Part shown: piece by piece, positions 7,144 through 15,351 of the stretch
How the letters are laid out: each line of letters opens with the position of its first letter
How positions within the stretch are numbered: position 1 is the stretch's first letter
Origin: HR10 sp964615335
Lineage (GTDB): Bacteria; Acidobacteriota; Blastocatellia; HR10
NCBI GenBank assembly: GCA_964615335.1
Contig: CAZTMT010000015.1
Coordinates: 1 to 64,000 of the forward strand
Reading direction: 5' to 3'
Length of the DNA: 64,000 nucleotides
The notes under the pieces: model-generated
Seen by the model: the letters and a program-made list of their open reading frames with translations, nothing else
Databases searched by the model: none
What the model was told of the DNA's origin: nothing
Position numbers and translations under genes: made by a program

Positions 7144-8615
7144 AAGCCCTCACCTTCCTCGGCACCGGTCGCTACGAAACCGTCACCTATGTCTGGGACG
7201 ACGGCTCGCAGCAACGCGAACGGCGGACGAACCTTTTCCCTGAAGCCGTCGCCCACATCTTTCAGCCTGAAAGGGTACTGGTTTTCGTGACGTCCCAAGC
7301 GAAGACGCATGAACATTTTCAGGCGCTCAATCAGCGATTGGGCAGCTTGCTGGAACCTGTGGATATTCCCGAGGGCAGGTTGAAGGAAGAGCTCTGGACG
7401 ATCTTCGAGCGGGTGGCTTCTTCGGTTGAAGAAGGCGACACGGTGCTTTTGGACATCACCCATGCCTTTCGCTCCATCCCGATGATCGTTTTTGCCGCCG
7501 CCGCTTACCTGCGGCGAGTAAAAAATGTGACGATTGAACGCATCGTCTACGGAGCGTTCGAGGCACGAGACACAAATAACCGAGCGCCCATCTTTGACCT
7601 CACACTGCTTCTGGACCTGCTGGATTGGCTCAATGGCGCGGAGTTTCTGCTTCGGCGAAGTGATGCCACCTTGCTGGCGGAGCGGTTGGAAAAGGTCCAT
7701 CGGCAGGCGTGGAAAACGCAAGCAGGCGAAGATTTGCCGAAGCGTCTGCAGACCGTCGCCACAAAACTGCGCTCCTTTTCCCAAGCTCTACACCTAGCGC
7801 GTCCGCGCGAGGTGATGGACTATGCCCACGAACTCGAGTCGCTTCTGAAAATAGCAGCAACAGAAGCTGAGCGCTGGGCAAAACCTTTTGCGGTCATTCT
7901 GGAGCAAGTTCGCTCGGAAGTCGCCAAGTTCGCTCACGATGCTCCGACCCAACTGGACCGAGAAAACCTGCAAAAGCAACTGGCGCTCATTGAGCATCTG
8001 GTGGAAAAGAGTCTCTGGATGCCGGCTGTGACGCTGGCCCGAGAGTGGGTCGTCAGTTGGCTAGCGCCCGAGAAAGGCGATGACGATTGGCTGGACAAAA
8101 ACCAACGTGAGCAGTTTGAGCAGGCGTTGGGTGCGGCTGCCCAGAAGCTTCAGCATAAACATGTGGAAGTGCCCGAATGGTTTGACAATCTGCCTAAGAG
8201 CGAGGCAGTCGCTCAGTTGTGGAACTGGCTCATCCAGCTTCGCAATGACGTCGCACACTGTGGGATGAGCCAGCAGGCTGCTGGCATCCAGAGCATTGAG
8301 CAGCGGGCAAAAGAAATCACTGAGCGTCTGAAAGCGCTGATGGACGATGTCCCCGAGCGGGTGCTTTATGGCGGGCGTGTGGTGATTGACCTCAGGAGCT
8401 TCTACGGCGAGGTCGCCAAACTGGACGAACTGCCCGATTACTTGGAGCGGGCAAAAGAGTTGGCCGGCGAGGGAAACGACGTGGTGCTGACCGGGCAGGC
8501 GCCCATCTGGTTATACCTGGCCGTCGCCCACGCTCTTCACGGCAAGGCGCGTCGGCTGCTCTACACCTCCCCGGTGACGGGCGAGGTGCTCATCTTTGAT
8601 CATTCAGCGAAGTGA
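7140..8615 (+). CDS. csx1: Csx1-type CARF-HEPN ribonuclease fused to a C-terminal Csx3-like domain
   Basis: A 491-residue protein. Start ATG 7140 overlaps the preceding stop as ATGA, with GGAGGTGCG upstream. Residues 1 to about 200 match the TM1812-type Csx1/Csx2 CARF domain: LTFLGTGRYETVTYVW at the N-terminus and LLDITHAFRSIP (103-114). A long helical linker follows, then a HEPN site R-N-D-V-A-H (R368-H373, the Rx4H RNase motif). Residues about 412-491 form a second module: VVIDLRSFYG, NDVVLTGQAPIWLYLAVAH, and a final YTSPVTGEVLIFDH. This pattern matches the Csx3/Crn3 family (GxxPIWLxxxxAHxxH...YDPxxGxVxxxxH). The Asp of the Csx3 YDPRLG motif is replaced (YTSPVTG), so ring-nuclease activity is uncertain. 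Expected role: collateral RNA cleavage when cyclic oligoadenylate binds, with the fused module binding or degrading the signal. Confidence 0.85.
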   Translation: MKALTFLGTGRYETVTYVWDDGSQQRERRTNLFPEAVAHIFQPERVLVFVTSQAKTHEHFQALNQRLGSLLEPVDIPEGRLKEELWTIFERVASSVEEGDTVLLDITHAFRSIPMIVFAAAAYLRRVKNVTIERIVYGAFEARDTNNRAPIFDLTLLLDLLDWLNGAEFLLRRSDATLLAERLEKVHRQAWKTQAGEDLPKRLQTVATKLRSFSQALHLARPREVMDYAHELESLLKIAATEAERWAKPFAVILEQVRSEVAKFAHDAPTQLDRENLQKQLALIEHLVEKSLWMPAVTLAREWVVSWLAPEKGDDDWLDKNQREQFEQALGAAAQKLQHKHVEVPEWFDNLPKSEAVAQLWNWLIQLRNDVAHCGMSQQAAGIQSIEQRAKEITERLKALMDDVPERVLYGGRVVIDLRSFYGEVAKLDELPDYLERAKELAGEGNDVVLTGQAPIWLYLAVAHALHGKARRLLYTSPVTGEVLIFDHSAK

Positions 8616-8835
8616 AGGGCACAGGTCGCGTGCCGAGGCGTTGAGCACGCCCTGTGCGGGCAGATCTCGCTTCAGGAGCCGCACCGTACCTGGATGCAGA
8701 AGGAGGGCAGCGGCTTCCGAGCGCTCGTGCATTCGTTCGGGGACCTCCTCCTCAAGGCGAGGGCCTTTTGTGGAATCCTTGCGGCAAGGTTGCTCCCTCT
8801 TTGAGAGGCATTTCAAGCACCGTATGATAAGCCAC
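8616..8835. other. Non-coding interval between csx1-csx3 and DUF4258 gene
   Basis: About 220 bases without a convincing gene. A minus-strand open frame crosses it (ending at 8604) but has no clear ribosome site and no recognised family. TATGAT at 8823-8828 could be a -10 box for the DUF4258-cas1 genes, but the matching -35 is poor. Confidence 0.4.
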
Positions 8836-9219
8836 ATGATGAAAGCCACAGACATACAGATCACCCGCCACGCAGCCCGTCGGTTGCGTCAGCGGGGGAT
8901 CTCGCCCGAAGACGTACAGCTTGTGCTGCGACTGGGGCGCCGGCTCCATCGCACCGGTGTGACCTTTTACTTCTTCGGGCGGCGCCAGATTCCACGCGGA
9001 CTGGAACGCGCGCTGGAGCGGCTGGTTGGAATCACGCTCGTCGTCGCCGAGGGACATCTTGTGACCGCCTATCGCAACAGACGCGCTCTCGCCGAGATTA
9101 AGAAAAAACCCAAGCGCCGCCCGTTTCCGCGCAAGGCTTCCGGAAGGAACATCGGCTCGGAGATTCCAGCCGATCCGAAGGTCACCCGGGAGCCCTTCCG
9201 CTGGAATCGTTGCGCGTGA
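8836..9219 (+). CDS. DUF4258-like small protein
   Basis: About 127 residues from ATG 8836 (ATG 8824 and 8839 are alternatives). The core ITRHAARRLRQRGISPEDVQLVLRLG, then HRTGVTFYFFGRR and VTAYRNRR, fits the DUF4258 pattern of small, basic, possibly RelE-fold proteins. The C-terminal 40 residues are a basic tail (KKKPKRRPFPRK). It sits between the effector operon and cas1. Function is unknown; a toxin-like or nucleic-acid-binding role is only a guess. Its end lies 38 bases before the cas1 start. Confidence 0.65.
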   Translation: MMKATDIQITRHAARRLRQRGISPEDVQLVLRLGRRLHRTGVTFYFFGRRQIPRGLERALERLVGITLVVAEGHLVTAYRNRRALAEIKKKPKRRPFPRKASGRNIGSEIPADPKVTREPFRWNRCA

Positions 9220-9257
9220 GGGAAAGGGGGCCCACGTGGCCCCCACGGAGACATGCG

Positions 9258-10313
9258 ATGAGTTCGCTCTATGTAATCGAGCAAGGGTTGGCCATCCGGC
9301 AGGAGCATGAGCGGCTCATTCTCTGCCGGGACAAAAAGCACGTGGCCGAGATCCCCTTGCTGAAACTGGAACGCCTGATCCTCTTCGGACGCGTTCACGT
9401 GACGACGGGAGCAATCTCTGCTCTTTTGCGCCACGGCGTTGACACGACCTTCTTCTCCTGGCACGGGCGCCTGAAGGGCCGATTGGTCTCTCTGGAATCC
9501 AAGAACATTCCTCTGCGCCTGAAGCAATACGAGCGGGCACATGATGAAGCGTTCGCTCTGGAGCTGGTTCGCCGCATCGTGTGCGCTAAGATTGAATCCT
9601 CCCGGCGCGCCCTTTTCCGGTATCAACGGAATCATCCCGACTGGAATCCGGGCGAAGCGCTCGGCGAGCTGGAACAGGCGCTCCGTTTGGTCGAGCGCGC
9701 TCGGTCGCGGGAGAGTCTGTGGGGTTTGGAGGGACAGGCGGCTGCCGCCTATTTCCGCGCCTATAGCTCGATGTTCCGCCGCTCGCTGAGCTTTTCCAGG
9801 CGCTCGCGTCGTCCTCCCCAAGATCCCGTCAATGCCGCCCTCTCGCTCGGATATGCTCTCCTTTTCGGTGAGGCTCTGGCCGTTGTCGCTGCGGTCGGAT
9901 TCGATCCCTATCTGGGCTTCCTGCACGCCCCTGAATACGGGCGGTGCAGCCTGGCCCTGGACCTCATGGAGGAATTTCGCGCCGCGATCGTAGATCGGCT
10001 CGCGCTCACGCTCTTCAACAGAGAAGTCTTTCTGCTCGAGCACTTCACCGCTTCCGAGAACGGAGGCGTCTGGTTCCGCCCTGAAGCCAAAAAGCGCTTC
10101 CTCCAGGAATACGAGAACACGATGCGCCGCCCTTTCATCTCCAAAAGATCGGCCGGTCTGCCGGATGAGGGATGGAGCGTCTCTTCGGAGCCTCACGCCT
10201 TCGGGGGCGAGGAGCGGACGACTTTCCGCCGCCTTCTCTTCCGACAGGCGGAGCGGTTAGCCCAGGTGATTCTTAACGGGGGAGAATACAAACCCTACAT
10301 CGCGGAACCATAA
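9258..10313 (+). CDS. cas1: Cas1 CRISPR integrase
   Basis: A 351-residue Cas1 endonuclease/integrase that inserts new spacers with Cas2. The metal-binding catalytic triad is visible: Glu158 in LEGQAAAAYFRAYS, His223 in FLHAPEYGRCSLALDLMEEF, and Glu238 in the same segment. The N-terminal beta domain starts LYVIEQGLAIRQEHERLIL. ATG 9258 is preferred over an upstream TTG (9210) because ACGGAGAC precedes it by about seven bases and the N-terminus then aligns with the family. The gene looks complete, in contrast to the adjacent cas2 remnant. Confidence 0.95.
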   Translation: MSSLYVIEQGLAIRQEHERLILCRDKKHVAEIPLLKLERLILFGRVHVTTGAISALLRHGVDTTFFSWHGRLKGRLVSLESKNIPLRLKQYERAHDEAFALELVRRIVCAKIESSRRALFRYQRNHPDWNPGEALGELEQALRLVERARSRESLWGLEGQAAAAYFRAYSSMFRRSLSFSRRSRRPPQDPVNAALSLGYALLFGEALAVVAAVGFDPYLGFLHAPEYGRCSLALDLMEEFRAAIVDRLALTLFNREVFLLEHFTASENGGVWFRPEAKKRFLQEYENTMRRPFISKRSAGLPDEGWSVSSEPHAFGGEERTTFRRLLFRQAERLAQVILNGGEYKPYIAEP

Positions 10314-10315
10314 CC

Positions 10316-10366
10316 ATGCCTATCAAGCGCGTTATGTTCTACATCCTCAGCTACGACATCACTTCA
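10316..10366 (+). pseudogene. cas2: cas2 remnant (N-terminus only)
   Basis: Two bases after the cas1 stop, ATG 10316 or ATG 10331 opens a frame reading MFYILSYDITST, which matches the first beta strand of Cas2 (MxYhhSYDI). Immediately afterwards similarity is lost and the sequence merges with the repeat cluster. The remaining 70-80 residues of a normal Cas2 are absent. Interpreted as a cas2 gene truncated by the repeat element. The match is short, so chance cannot be excluded, but its position directly behind cas1 is the expected place. Confidence 0.5.
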
Positions 10367-10369
10367 ACT

Positions 10370-11190
10370 ATGGGGCAATCCTTCCATACGAACCCTGTCG
10401 GAAGCCAGGACTCGCTTCGAAGAGGCACAAGCCCCATGTGGAGAACGACTCTAAAGAGCCCGCGCGAGCGGGCGACAGAGATTAGCGCCTGGAGCGTGAG
10501 CCTCATTGGGGGAACAACACATTTCCGCACGGAGCCCACGGAGTGGGCGACAGAGAATAGCCTAGGGCGTAAGCCCTAGGAACGGAACGTGAGCCCCCCC
10601 ATTTCCCCACAAGCCCCCGAAGGGGGCGACACACCAGGTCGTCACCCGACGGGTCTGACTCACACACGCCAGGTCATACCATCCGAGGATGCGCAAACGG
10701 CGTCCTCCCCATCGCGGGGCTTCTGACTCGATGTGTCGCCCGCTCCGCGGGCTCGGGGAGAAATAATTGGGGAACTCCGTTTCCTGGGGTTCCGCTATCG
10801 CTTCACCCCAGGCTATTTTCTGTCGCCCACTCCGTGGGCTTTCTGCGGAATGAAATTTTGTCCCGTTGGGATTCCCGGGGTTTCGCTTCGCTCCACCCCA
10901 GGCTATCATCCGTCACCCTCTCCGAGAGTTCTTTGTGGAATGGGGTTTAGTCCCAAACGGGGTTTCCGCTACCGCTTCACACCAGGCTATTTTCTGTCTC
11001 CTTCTTCGAGAGCTCCTGGCAGAATGAGGCTTGATCTCGCATAGGATTTTGCTGCCGCTCCACCGTTTGTCGCTCTCTTCCAGAGCTCCCTGTGGAATAG
11101 GGTCTGATCTCACGCGAGGTTCTGTTCTCGCCTCCCGGGCTGTTTTCCTTTGCCTGGCAGGCTCTTGGAGCAGCCGAAAAGACACTCTCG
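10370..11190. repeat. Palindromic repeat cluster A
   Basis: About 0.8 kb of non-coding sequence built from degenerate units. The left half has units of the type CCACGGAGTGGGCGACAGAG then AATAGCC and GGGCG..AGCC. From about 10726 the right half carries the same units in reverse complement (GGCTATTTTCTGTCGCCCAC with CTCCGTGGGC). A unique-looking spacer of about 90 bases separates the arms. The block 10533-10638 is nearly identical to 21702-21809 in cluster B. Open frames inside it (repeats of SAESPRSGRQ) are artefacts. The cluster begins where cas2 breaks off. Confidence 0.85.
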
Positions 11191-11207
11191 GAAAAAGGAG
11201 GTTCCGG

Positions 11208-11273
11208 ATGAATCTGCGAAGTCTCAAGAGGTATGTTCTCCTCGTTGTTCTCCGGCCTTGGGGTCTGTGGTAA
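11208..11273 (+). CDS. Possible 21-residue peptide or relic with strong ribosome site
   Basis: AAGGAGGT at 11195-11202 precedes ATG 11208 and a short frame MNLRSLKRYVLLVVLRPWGLW. The peptide looks like the start of a signal sequence. It may be the N-terminus of a gene lost when the adjacent repeat cluster formed, or a leader peptide for the downstream peptidase. Nothing else supports function. Confidence 0.25.
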   Translation: MNLRSLKRYVLLVVLRPWGLW

Positions 11274-11470
11274 GCTTTAAAAGCCCGATCTTCTGACAGG
11301 GGGGAGAGTGGCCATGGACGTCCGAGCGAAGGGGCATCTTGTGGGATCGCGGGGAGCTTTTCACAGGCGGAGCGATGCTCTCGATGGAGATGCTTCCCAC
11401 GCAAAAGGGCGAGGCGACTATGGCCTGATCCCCTGGAGGAAGCCGAGGGGATACAAGGAGGAGCGCAGCC

Positions 11471-13477
11471 ATGAGGAGCTTATTCGGTCGCAAACGGTTT
11501 GCTCTGGCTCTTGTTCTCATCGCGGTTCTCATCCCGGTCATTTCGGCCCAGGAGAAAGTTCTCACGCCGGATTTGATCCTGAGCATCCGGTGGATCACGG
11601 ACGTGCAACTGTCGCCTGATGGGCGGCAGATCGCTTTTCAGGTCATGCGGTCGCGGCGCGACGACGAAGGGCCGGGGCCGGCGCTGAGCGAGATCTGGCT
11701 CATGCCGACCGAAGGGGGCGAACCCATGCGTTTCACCTACAATGACAAAAGCGATCGCGCGCCGCAGTGGTCGCCCGATGGGCGCATGTTGGCCTTTCTT
11801 TCTCAACGCGGGGCGTCGCCGCATGTGCAGATTTATCTCATCCCGATCTCCGGAGGGGAAGCGCGTCCGCTCACCCGGGCCGAGAATTCGGTTCTCGCCT
11901 TCCGCTGGTCTCCAGATGGGCGCCGCATCGCGTACACGGTCACCGATCCGAAGACGAAAGAGGAGCAGCAGGCCGAACGCGAAGGCCGCGACTGGATCGT
12001 CGTGGATCGCAATTACAAACACACGCGCCTTTACGTCGTGGACGTTCAGACAGGGCAGAGCCATCTGGTCACGCGGAGCGATGTGACCGTGCATGATTTC
12101 GATTGGTCGCCCGATGGGCGCGAGCTGATCTTGGCGGCGGCCGAAACGCCTCTTGTGGATGATTCGTTCATGCGGGTGAAGCTTCTGCGCGTCTCGGCCG
12201 AAGGGGGGGAACCGCGCCTTTTCGTCGCGACGGAAGGGAAGCTCACGCATCCCCGGTGGTCGCCTGATGGACGATGGATCGCCTGGCTCGGAGCGACGTC
12301 GCGTGATGATCCTTATGCCGGGAGCGTTTTCGTTGTCCCCTCAACGGGGGGCGCGCCCGAAAATCTCCTCTCGGGCTACGAGGGCACGGCCACGTGGCTG
12401 GGCTGGCTGCCGGGCTCTCCGAGCACGCTCGTTTTCACGGCTATTGAGCGGCAGGCGCACGCTATGCACACGATCGCGCTGCCCGAACGTCGGCGCGAAC
12501 TTCTCTGCAATCAGCCGATCATCTACGCATCGGCTCCGAGCTTCAGCCGGGATGGACGCCTGATGGCGATTGCGGCCAATACCCCACAGCATCCGAACGA
12601 GATCTTCTTCGGCCCGACGGCCCGTCGTTCTCTGGCACGTCTGACGACGTTCAATCCGCATCTGGCCGACGTGCGTCTGGGCGAGCAAGAGATCGTACGT
12701 TGGCGGAGCACCGATGGATGGGAGATCGAGGGGGTGATTGTCAAGCCTGTCGGCTATCAGCCGGGCCGCCGGTATCCGCTCGTTGTGCAACCGCATGGCG
12801 GTCCGGAATCGGCGGATGTGAACGGCTGGCTCGGCAGCTACTCCCGCTGGGGACAGATGCTCGCCGGGCGCGGATTTGTTGTCTTTTACCCCAACTATCG
12901 GGGAAGCATTGGGCGCGGCCCGGCTTTCGCCAAGGCCGATCATCGCGACCTCATGGGCCGGGAGTTCGAGGATATCCTGAGCGGGATTGATCACCTGGTT
13001 CGGATCGGCCTGGTGGATCCCGAGCGCGTGGGCATTGGCGGCGGCAGCTACGGCGGGTATACGTCGGCGTGGGCGGCGACCTTCACCAGCTCTCGTTTCA
13101 AAGCGGCTGTGGTCTGGATGGGCATCTCCAACTGGTACAGCATGACGGGCACTTCGGACATCTTCTGGGAGAATTCGACCGTGCACTGGAACGCCATCAT
13201 GTACGAGAACTTCGCCCTCTATTGGGAGCGCTCGCCGATCGCTCACATCGCCCGAGCCCAAACGCCTACGCTCATTATCCATGGGGCGGAGGATAAGCGC
13301 GTGCCGCTCGGCCAGTCGCAGGAGCTGTATACGGCGCTCAAGTGGAAAGGCGTTCCCGTCGAATTCGTCATCTACCCGCGCGAGGGTCACGGCGTGGCCG
13401 AGAAGGCGCATCAACAGGATTTCATGAACCGGGTGATCGCCTGGTTTGAGAAATATCTCAAGCCTGCGGGCCCATGA
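11471..13477 (+). CDS. Exported S9 family peptidase (acylaminoacyl-peptidase type)
   Basis: A 668-residue serine peptidase. An N-terminal signal peptide (FALALVLIAVLIPVISAQ) is followed by a PD40/WD40-like beta-propeller with repeated WSPDGR motifs (about 40-390), then the alpha/beta-hydrolase domain. The nucleophile is Ser526 in GGGSYGG, and the Asp/His region shows IIHGAEDKRVPLGQ and REGHGV near the C-terminus. Family knowledge: S9C-type enzymes cleave small peptides or release N-acylated residues, here in the periplasm. AAGGAGGAG precedes ATG 11471. It is the only plus-strand gene between repeat clusters A and D. Confidence 0.9.
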   Translation: MRSLFGRKRFALALVLIAVLIPVISAQEKVLTPDLILSIRWITDVQLSPDGRQIAFQVMRSRRDDEGPGPALSEIWLMPTEGGEPMRFTYNDKSDRAPQWSPDGRMLAFLSQRGASPHVQIYLIPISGGEARPLTRAENSVLAFRWSPDGRRIAYTVTDPKTKEEQQAEREGRDWIVVDRNYKHTRLYVVDVQTGQSHLVTRSDVTVHDFDWSPDGRELILAAAETPLVDDSFMRVKLLRVSAEGGEPRLFVATEGKLTHPRWSPDGRWIAWLGATSRDDPYAGSVFVVPSTGGAPENLLSGYEGTATWLGWLPGSPSTLVFTAIERQAHAMHTIALPERRRELLCNQPIIYASAPSFSRDGRLMAIAANTPQHPNEIFFGPTARRSLARLTTFNPHLADVRLGEQEIVRWRSTDGWEIEGVIVKPVGYQPGRRYPLVVQPHGGPESADVNGWLGSYSRWGQMLAGRGFVVFYPNYRGSIGRGPAFAKADHRDLMGREFEDILSGIDHLVRIGLVDPERVGIGGGSYGGYTSAWAATFTSSRFKAAVVWMGISNWYSMTGTSDIFWENSTVHWNAIMYENFALYWERSPIAHIARAQTPTLIIHGAEDKRVPLGQSQELYTALKWKGVPVEFVIYPREGHGVAEKAHQQDFMNRVIAWFEKYLKPAGP

Positions 13478-13609
13478 CATGGGGCGGGATCGTTTCGGTG
13501 AGACAACGGCCCGCAAATGACATCGAGCCGGGAGTCCCTAAGCAACAGTGGTATGATGTCGGCAAGCCTAGGGGATCGCCCGGTCGGTGCCTCCGCTCTT
13601 TCGATAGAG

Positions 13610-13742
13610 AAAAGTGGTCCGAGGTGAAGTGGCCGCGGCATTTTGAGACCAAACCTCGCTCCGCAGAAAGCCCTCGAAGAGGGCAAGAGAAAACAGCCCG
13701 GGGTGAAGCGGCGGCGAAAAAATTCGTTTGTGACAACGGGGG
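13610..13742. repeat. Single fragment of the dispersed repeat family (D)
   Basis: Sequence of the same type as clusters A-C: CTCGCTCCGCAGAAAGCCCTC, GAAGAGGGCAAGAGAAAACA, then GCCCGGGGTGAAGCGG. It lies in the 277-base interval between the convergent S9 peptidase gene (plus) and the PqqD-like gene (minus). No gene is seen in this interval. Confidence 0.7.
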
Positions 13743-13754
13743 CATCACTTCGGC

Positions 13755-14303
13755 TTAAGGGATGAGATCTGCGCATATGCATAGACCCCGCCATCGAACG
13801 CACGGACCTAGATCCGTCCCCGTCGGACCAACGCACCGTAGGCGCGGGCACCGCGGAGGGGAATACCGCGAGCAATCCTGGGGTGTGATCGTGGTGGCTG
13901 TTTGAGCTGCCGTCGGAGCGACAAGAGCTTTGACCGTGGGGAGTAAAAAAGCAAGGCTCGCCGAGAGTCCCCAGCGTCCGATCCGACGGATCAGCTCGCG
14001 TCGCGAAGGGGACCATTTGTCGTTCAGAAAAGGCTGCCCGTTCTCCAGAAGGCGTGCTCGGGCCAGGCGATTCAGGGCCAGCCGAACGAGGGCTTCCCCC
14101 TCGCCTTCGGGCACACCGAACGCGCGTTCCACGTCGCGGCTCAGCGTGGCGATCGTCCGGCGCCCATCGGCCTGCTTCCATACGAACGCCGCCGTTGGGT
14201 TCAAACAAAACGCTCGATGCCGCTGCTCATCATAGATGAGCAACTCGTCGAGCAGCTCCTGGACAATCAGTCCTGCGCGTCGCGCTTGAGGTCGCTCCAT
14301 CAT
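13755..14303 (-). CDS. PqqD-like protein with membrane segment and Cys-rich tail
   Basis: 182 residues. The first 95 or so match the PqqD/RRE winged-helix fold: LLDELLIYDEQRHRAFCLNPTAAFVWKQADG followed by a helix pair ending in LARARLLE. RRE domains bind leader peptides in RiPP biosynthesis. A linker with SRRELIRRIGRWG leads into a hydrophobic segment (about 112-132, LSASLAFLLPTVKALVAPTAAQ). After it come 48 residues with six Cys (144, 152, 157, 168, 175, 177). This tail could be a metal site, a disulfide knot or a modification substrate. The gene overlaps the HprK-like gene by 4 bases and is translationally coupled to it. Confidence 0.7.
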   Translation of the reverse strand: MMERPQARRAGLIVQELLDELLIYDEQRHRAFCLNPTAAFVWKQADGRRTIATLSRDVERAFGVPEGEGEALVRLALNRLARARLLENGQPFLNDKWSPSRRELIRRIGRWGLSASLAFLLPTVKALVAPTAAQTATTITPQDCSRYSPPRCPRLRCVGPTGTDLGPCVRWRGLCICADLIP

Positions 14304-15130
14304 GACATTTCCTCCAGAAGGGCGAGCAGGTTCGGAGCCACTTCGCTGGCTTCTCCCCGAGCGCTTTTCACGGCTGGCACGCGCAGGGTGAGCGTGCCGA
14401 GCGTTCGGAGCACGAACTCCGGAGCCCAGGCTGTCGAGAACACATGGCGCAGTAGCTCCACGCTCGCTTCTCCGGCCGAAAGCTCCCGAGGGCGCCAGCG
14501 CGCTCCCGCGCGATACTGCGTGAAGACGATCAAGCCGACGGGAAGCGCGCGGCGGCAGACCTTCCCTCCCAGGCTCTCGACCGGATATTTCACGGGCGAT
14601 CTGTTCTGCTCGGAGGCGAGTTCAAGCGGAAGCGGATACGGATGGACGCGTCCGCGACGATCCAGCACGGCGAAGCGGTCCGAGAGATAGCTCGCTCCGG
14701 CGCGCACAAGGGCTGCCACGAGATGGCTCTTGCCGCTTCCACGCAGTCCGGGCAGCAGCAGTGCTCGCCCTCTCCATCCGACGACGCCGGCATGTACGAA
14801 GACATACCGCCGGGCTGCCTCGGCGATGTAGAAATGCAGATCCAGCTCAAACAGCCGCAGCGCTTCCTCCAGGTTCAGTGTTCGCGCCAGGCGCGTCACT
14901 CCCGAATAGACGAGGTGATACCGGCGCACGCGTTCGCCCGGTCGCGTATCCCCCACGATGAGCGAATAGAGATAATCCACGCGCGGCGTCCGCGCTGGCT
15001 TCCATCCGGGAGGCAAAAGCGGCCCGATCATCTCCAGGGCCTGCGCCCGATTCACGCGCACGCCGACGCGCACGCCGAAGGCCTCGAAGGCCAGTCCCGC
15101 CGCCCACCCGAGGCGGTCCAATTTCTCCAT
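14300..15130 (-). CDS. HPr kinase-like (HprK-related) P-loop protein
   Basis: 276 residues with a Walker A PGLRGSGKSHLVAA (about 127-140) preceded by YVFVHAGVVGWRGRALLLP, the arrangement of HprK-related kinases that accompany PqqD-like proteins in peptide-modification clusters. SYLSDRFAVLD (about 148-158) fits the Walker B-like strand. It lacks the CBS or N-terminal domain of true HPr kinases. Coupled to the PqqD-like gene (ATGATG overlap at 14300-14303). In family context it may phosphorylate a small peptide or protein partner; the partner is not identified here. The 263-base region upstream shows no other gene. Confidence 0.7.
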   Translation of the reverse strand: MEKLDRLGWAAGLAFEAFGVRVGVRVNRAQALEMIGPLLPPGWKPARTPRVDYLYSLIVGDTRPGERVRRYHLVYSGVTRLARTLNLEEALRLFELDLHFYIAEAARRYVFVHAGVVGWRGRALLLPGLRGSGKSHLVAALVRAGASYLSDRFAVLDRRGRVHPYPLPLELASEQNRSPVKYPVESLGGKVCRRALPVGLIVFTQYRAGARWRPRELSAGEASVELLRHVFSTAWAPEFVLRTLGTLTLRVPAVKSARGEASEVAPNLLALLEEMS

Positions 15131-15351
15131 TCAGCGCGAGCCCCACCGCAACTGCGGCAGAGGACCCGAAAGCGTATCGCTTCTCCTCATTCCCGACACC
15201 ATATGGAGTCTTCATTCTACTTTGATTTCAGGCGCGCGATCAATACCCCCTTCTGCGAGCCCGGGCGCAAAAAGAATCGTGGGCTGCGAATTCGCGAGCG
15301 GATCATCGCGGGAGATCGGCTGAGAGCCCTCTAGAGAATCCCGATACCGCA

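Noticed and set aside
8604..8864. Minus-strand frame between csx1-csx3 and DUF4258
   Set aside because: No ribosome site, no known domain and opposite to the direction of the operon; could be an old gene fragment but not supportable.
10562..11044. Open frames in both strands of cluster A (and the like in cluster B) as genes
   Set aside because: They consist of translated repeat units (such as SAESPRSGRQ), lack ribosome sites and overlap each other.
10370..11190. CRISPR array candidate in repeat cluster A
   Set aside because: Units are irregular in length and spacing, are found in both orientations around a centre, and are not separated by uniform unique spacers.
14847..15215. Minus-strand frame starting MKTPYGVGNEEKRY as a RiPP precursor for the PqqD/HprK pair
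   Set aside because: It is mostly an alternative frame of the HprK-like gene, is too long for a simple precursor and lacks a typical core.
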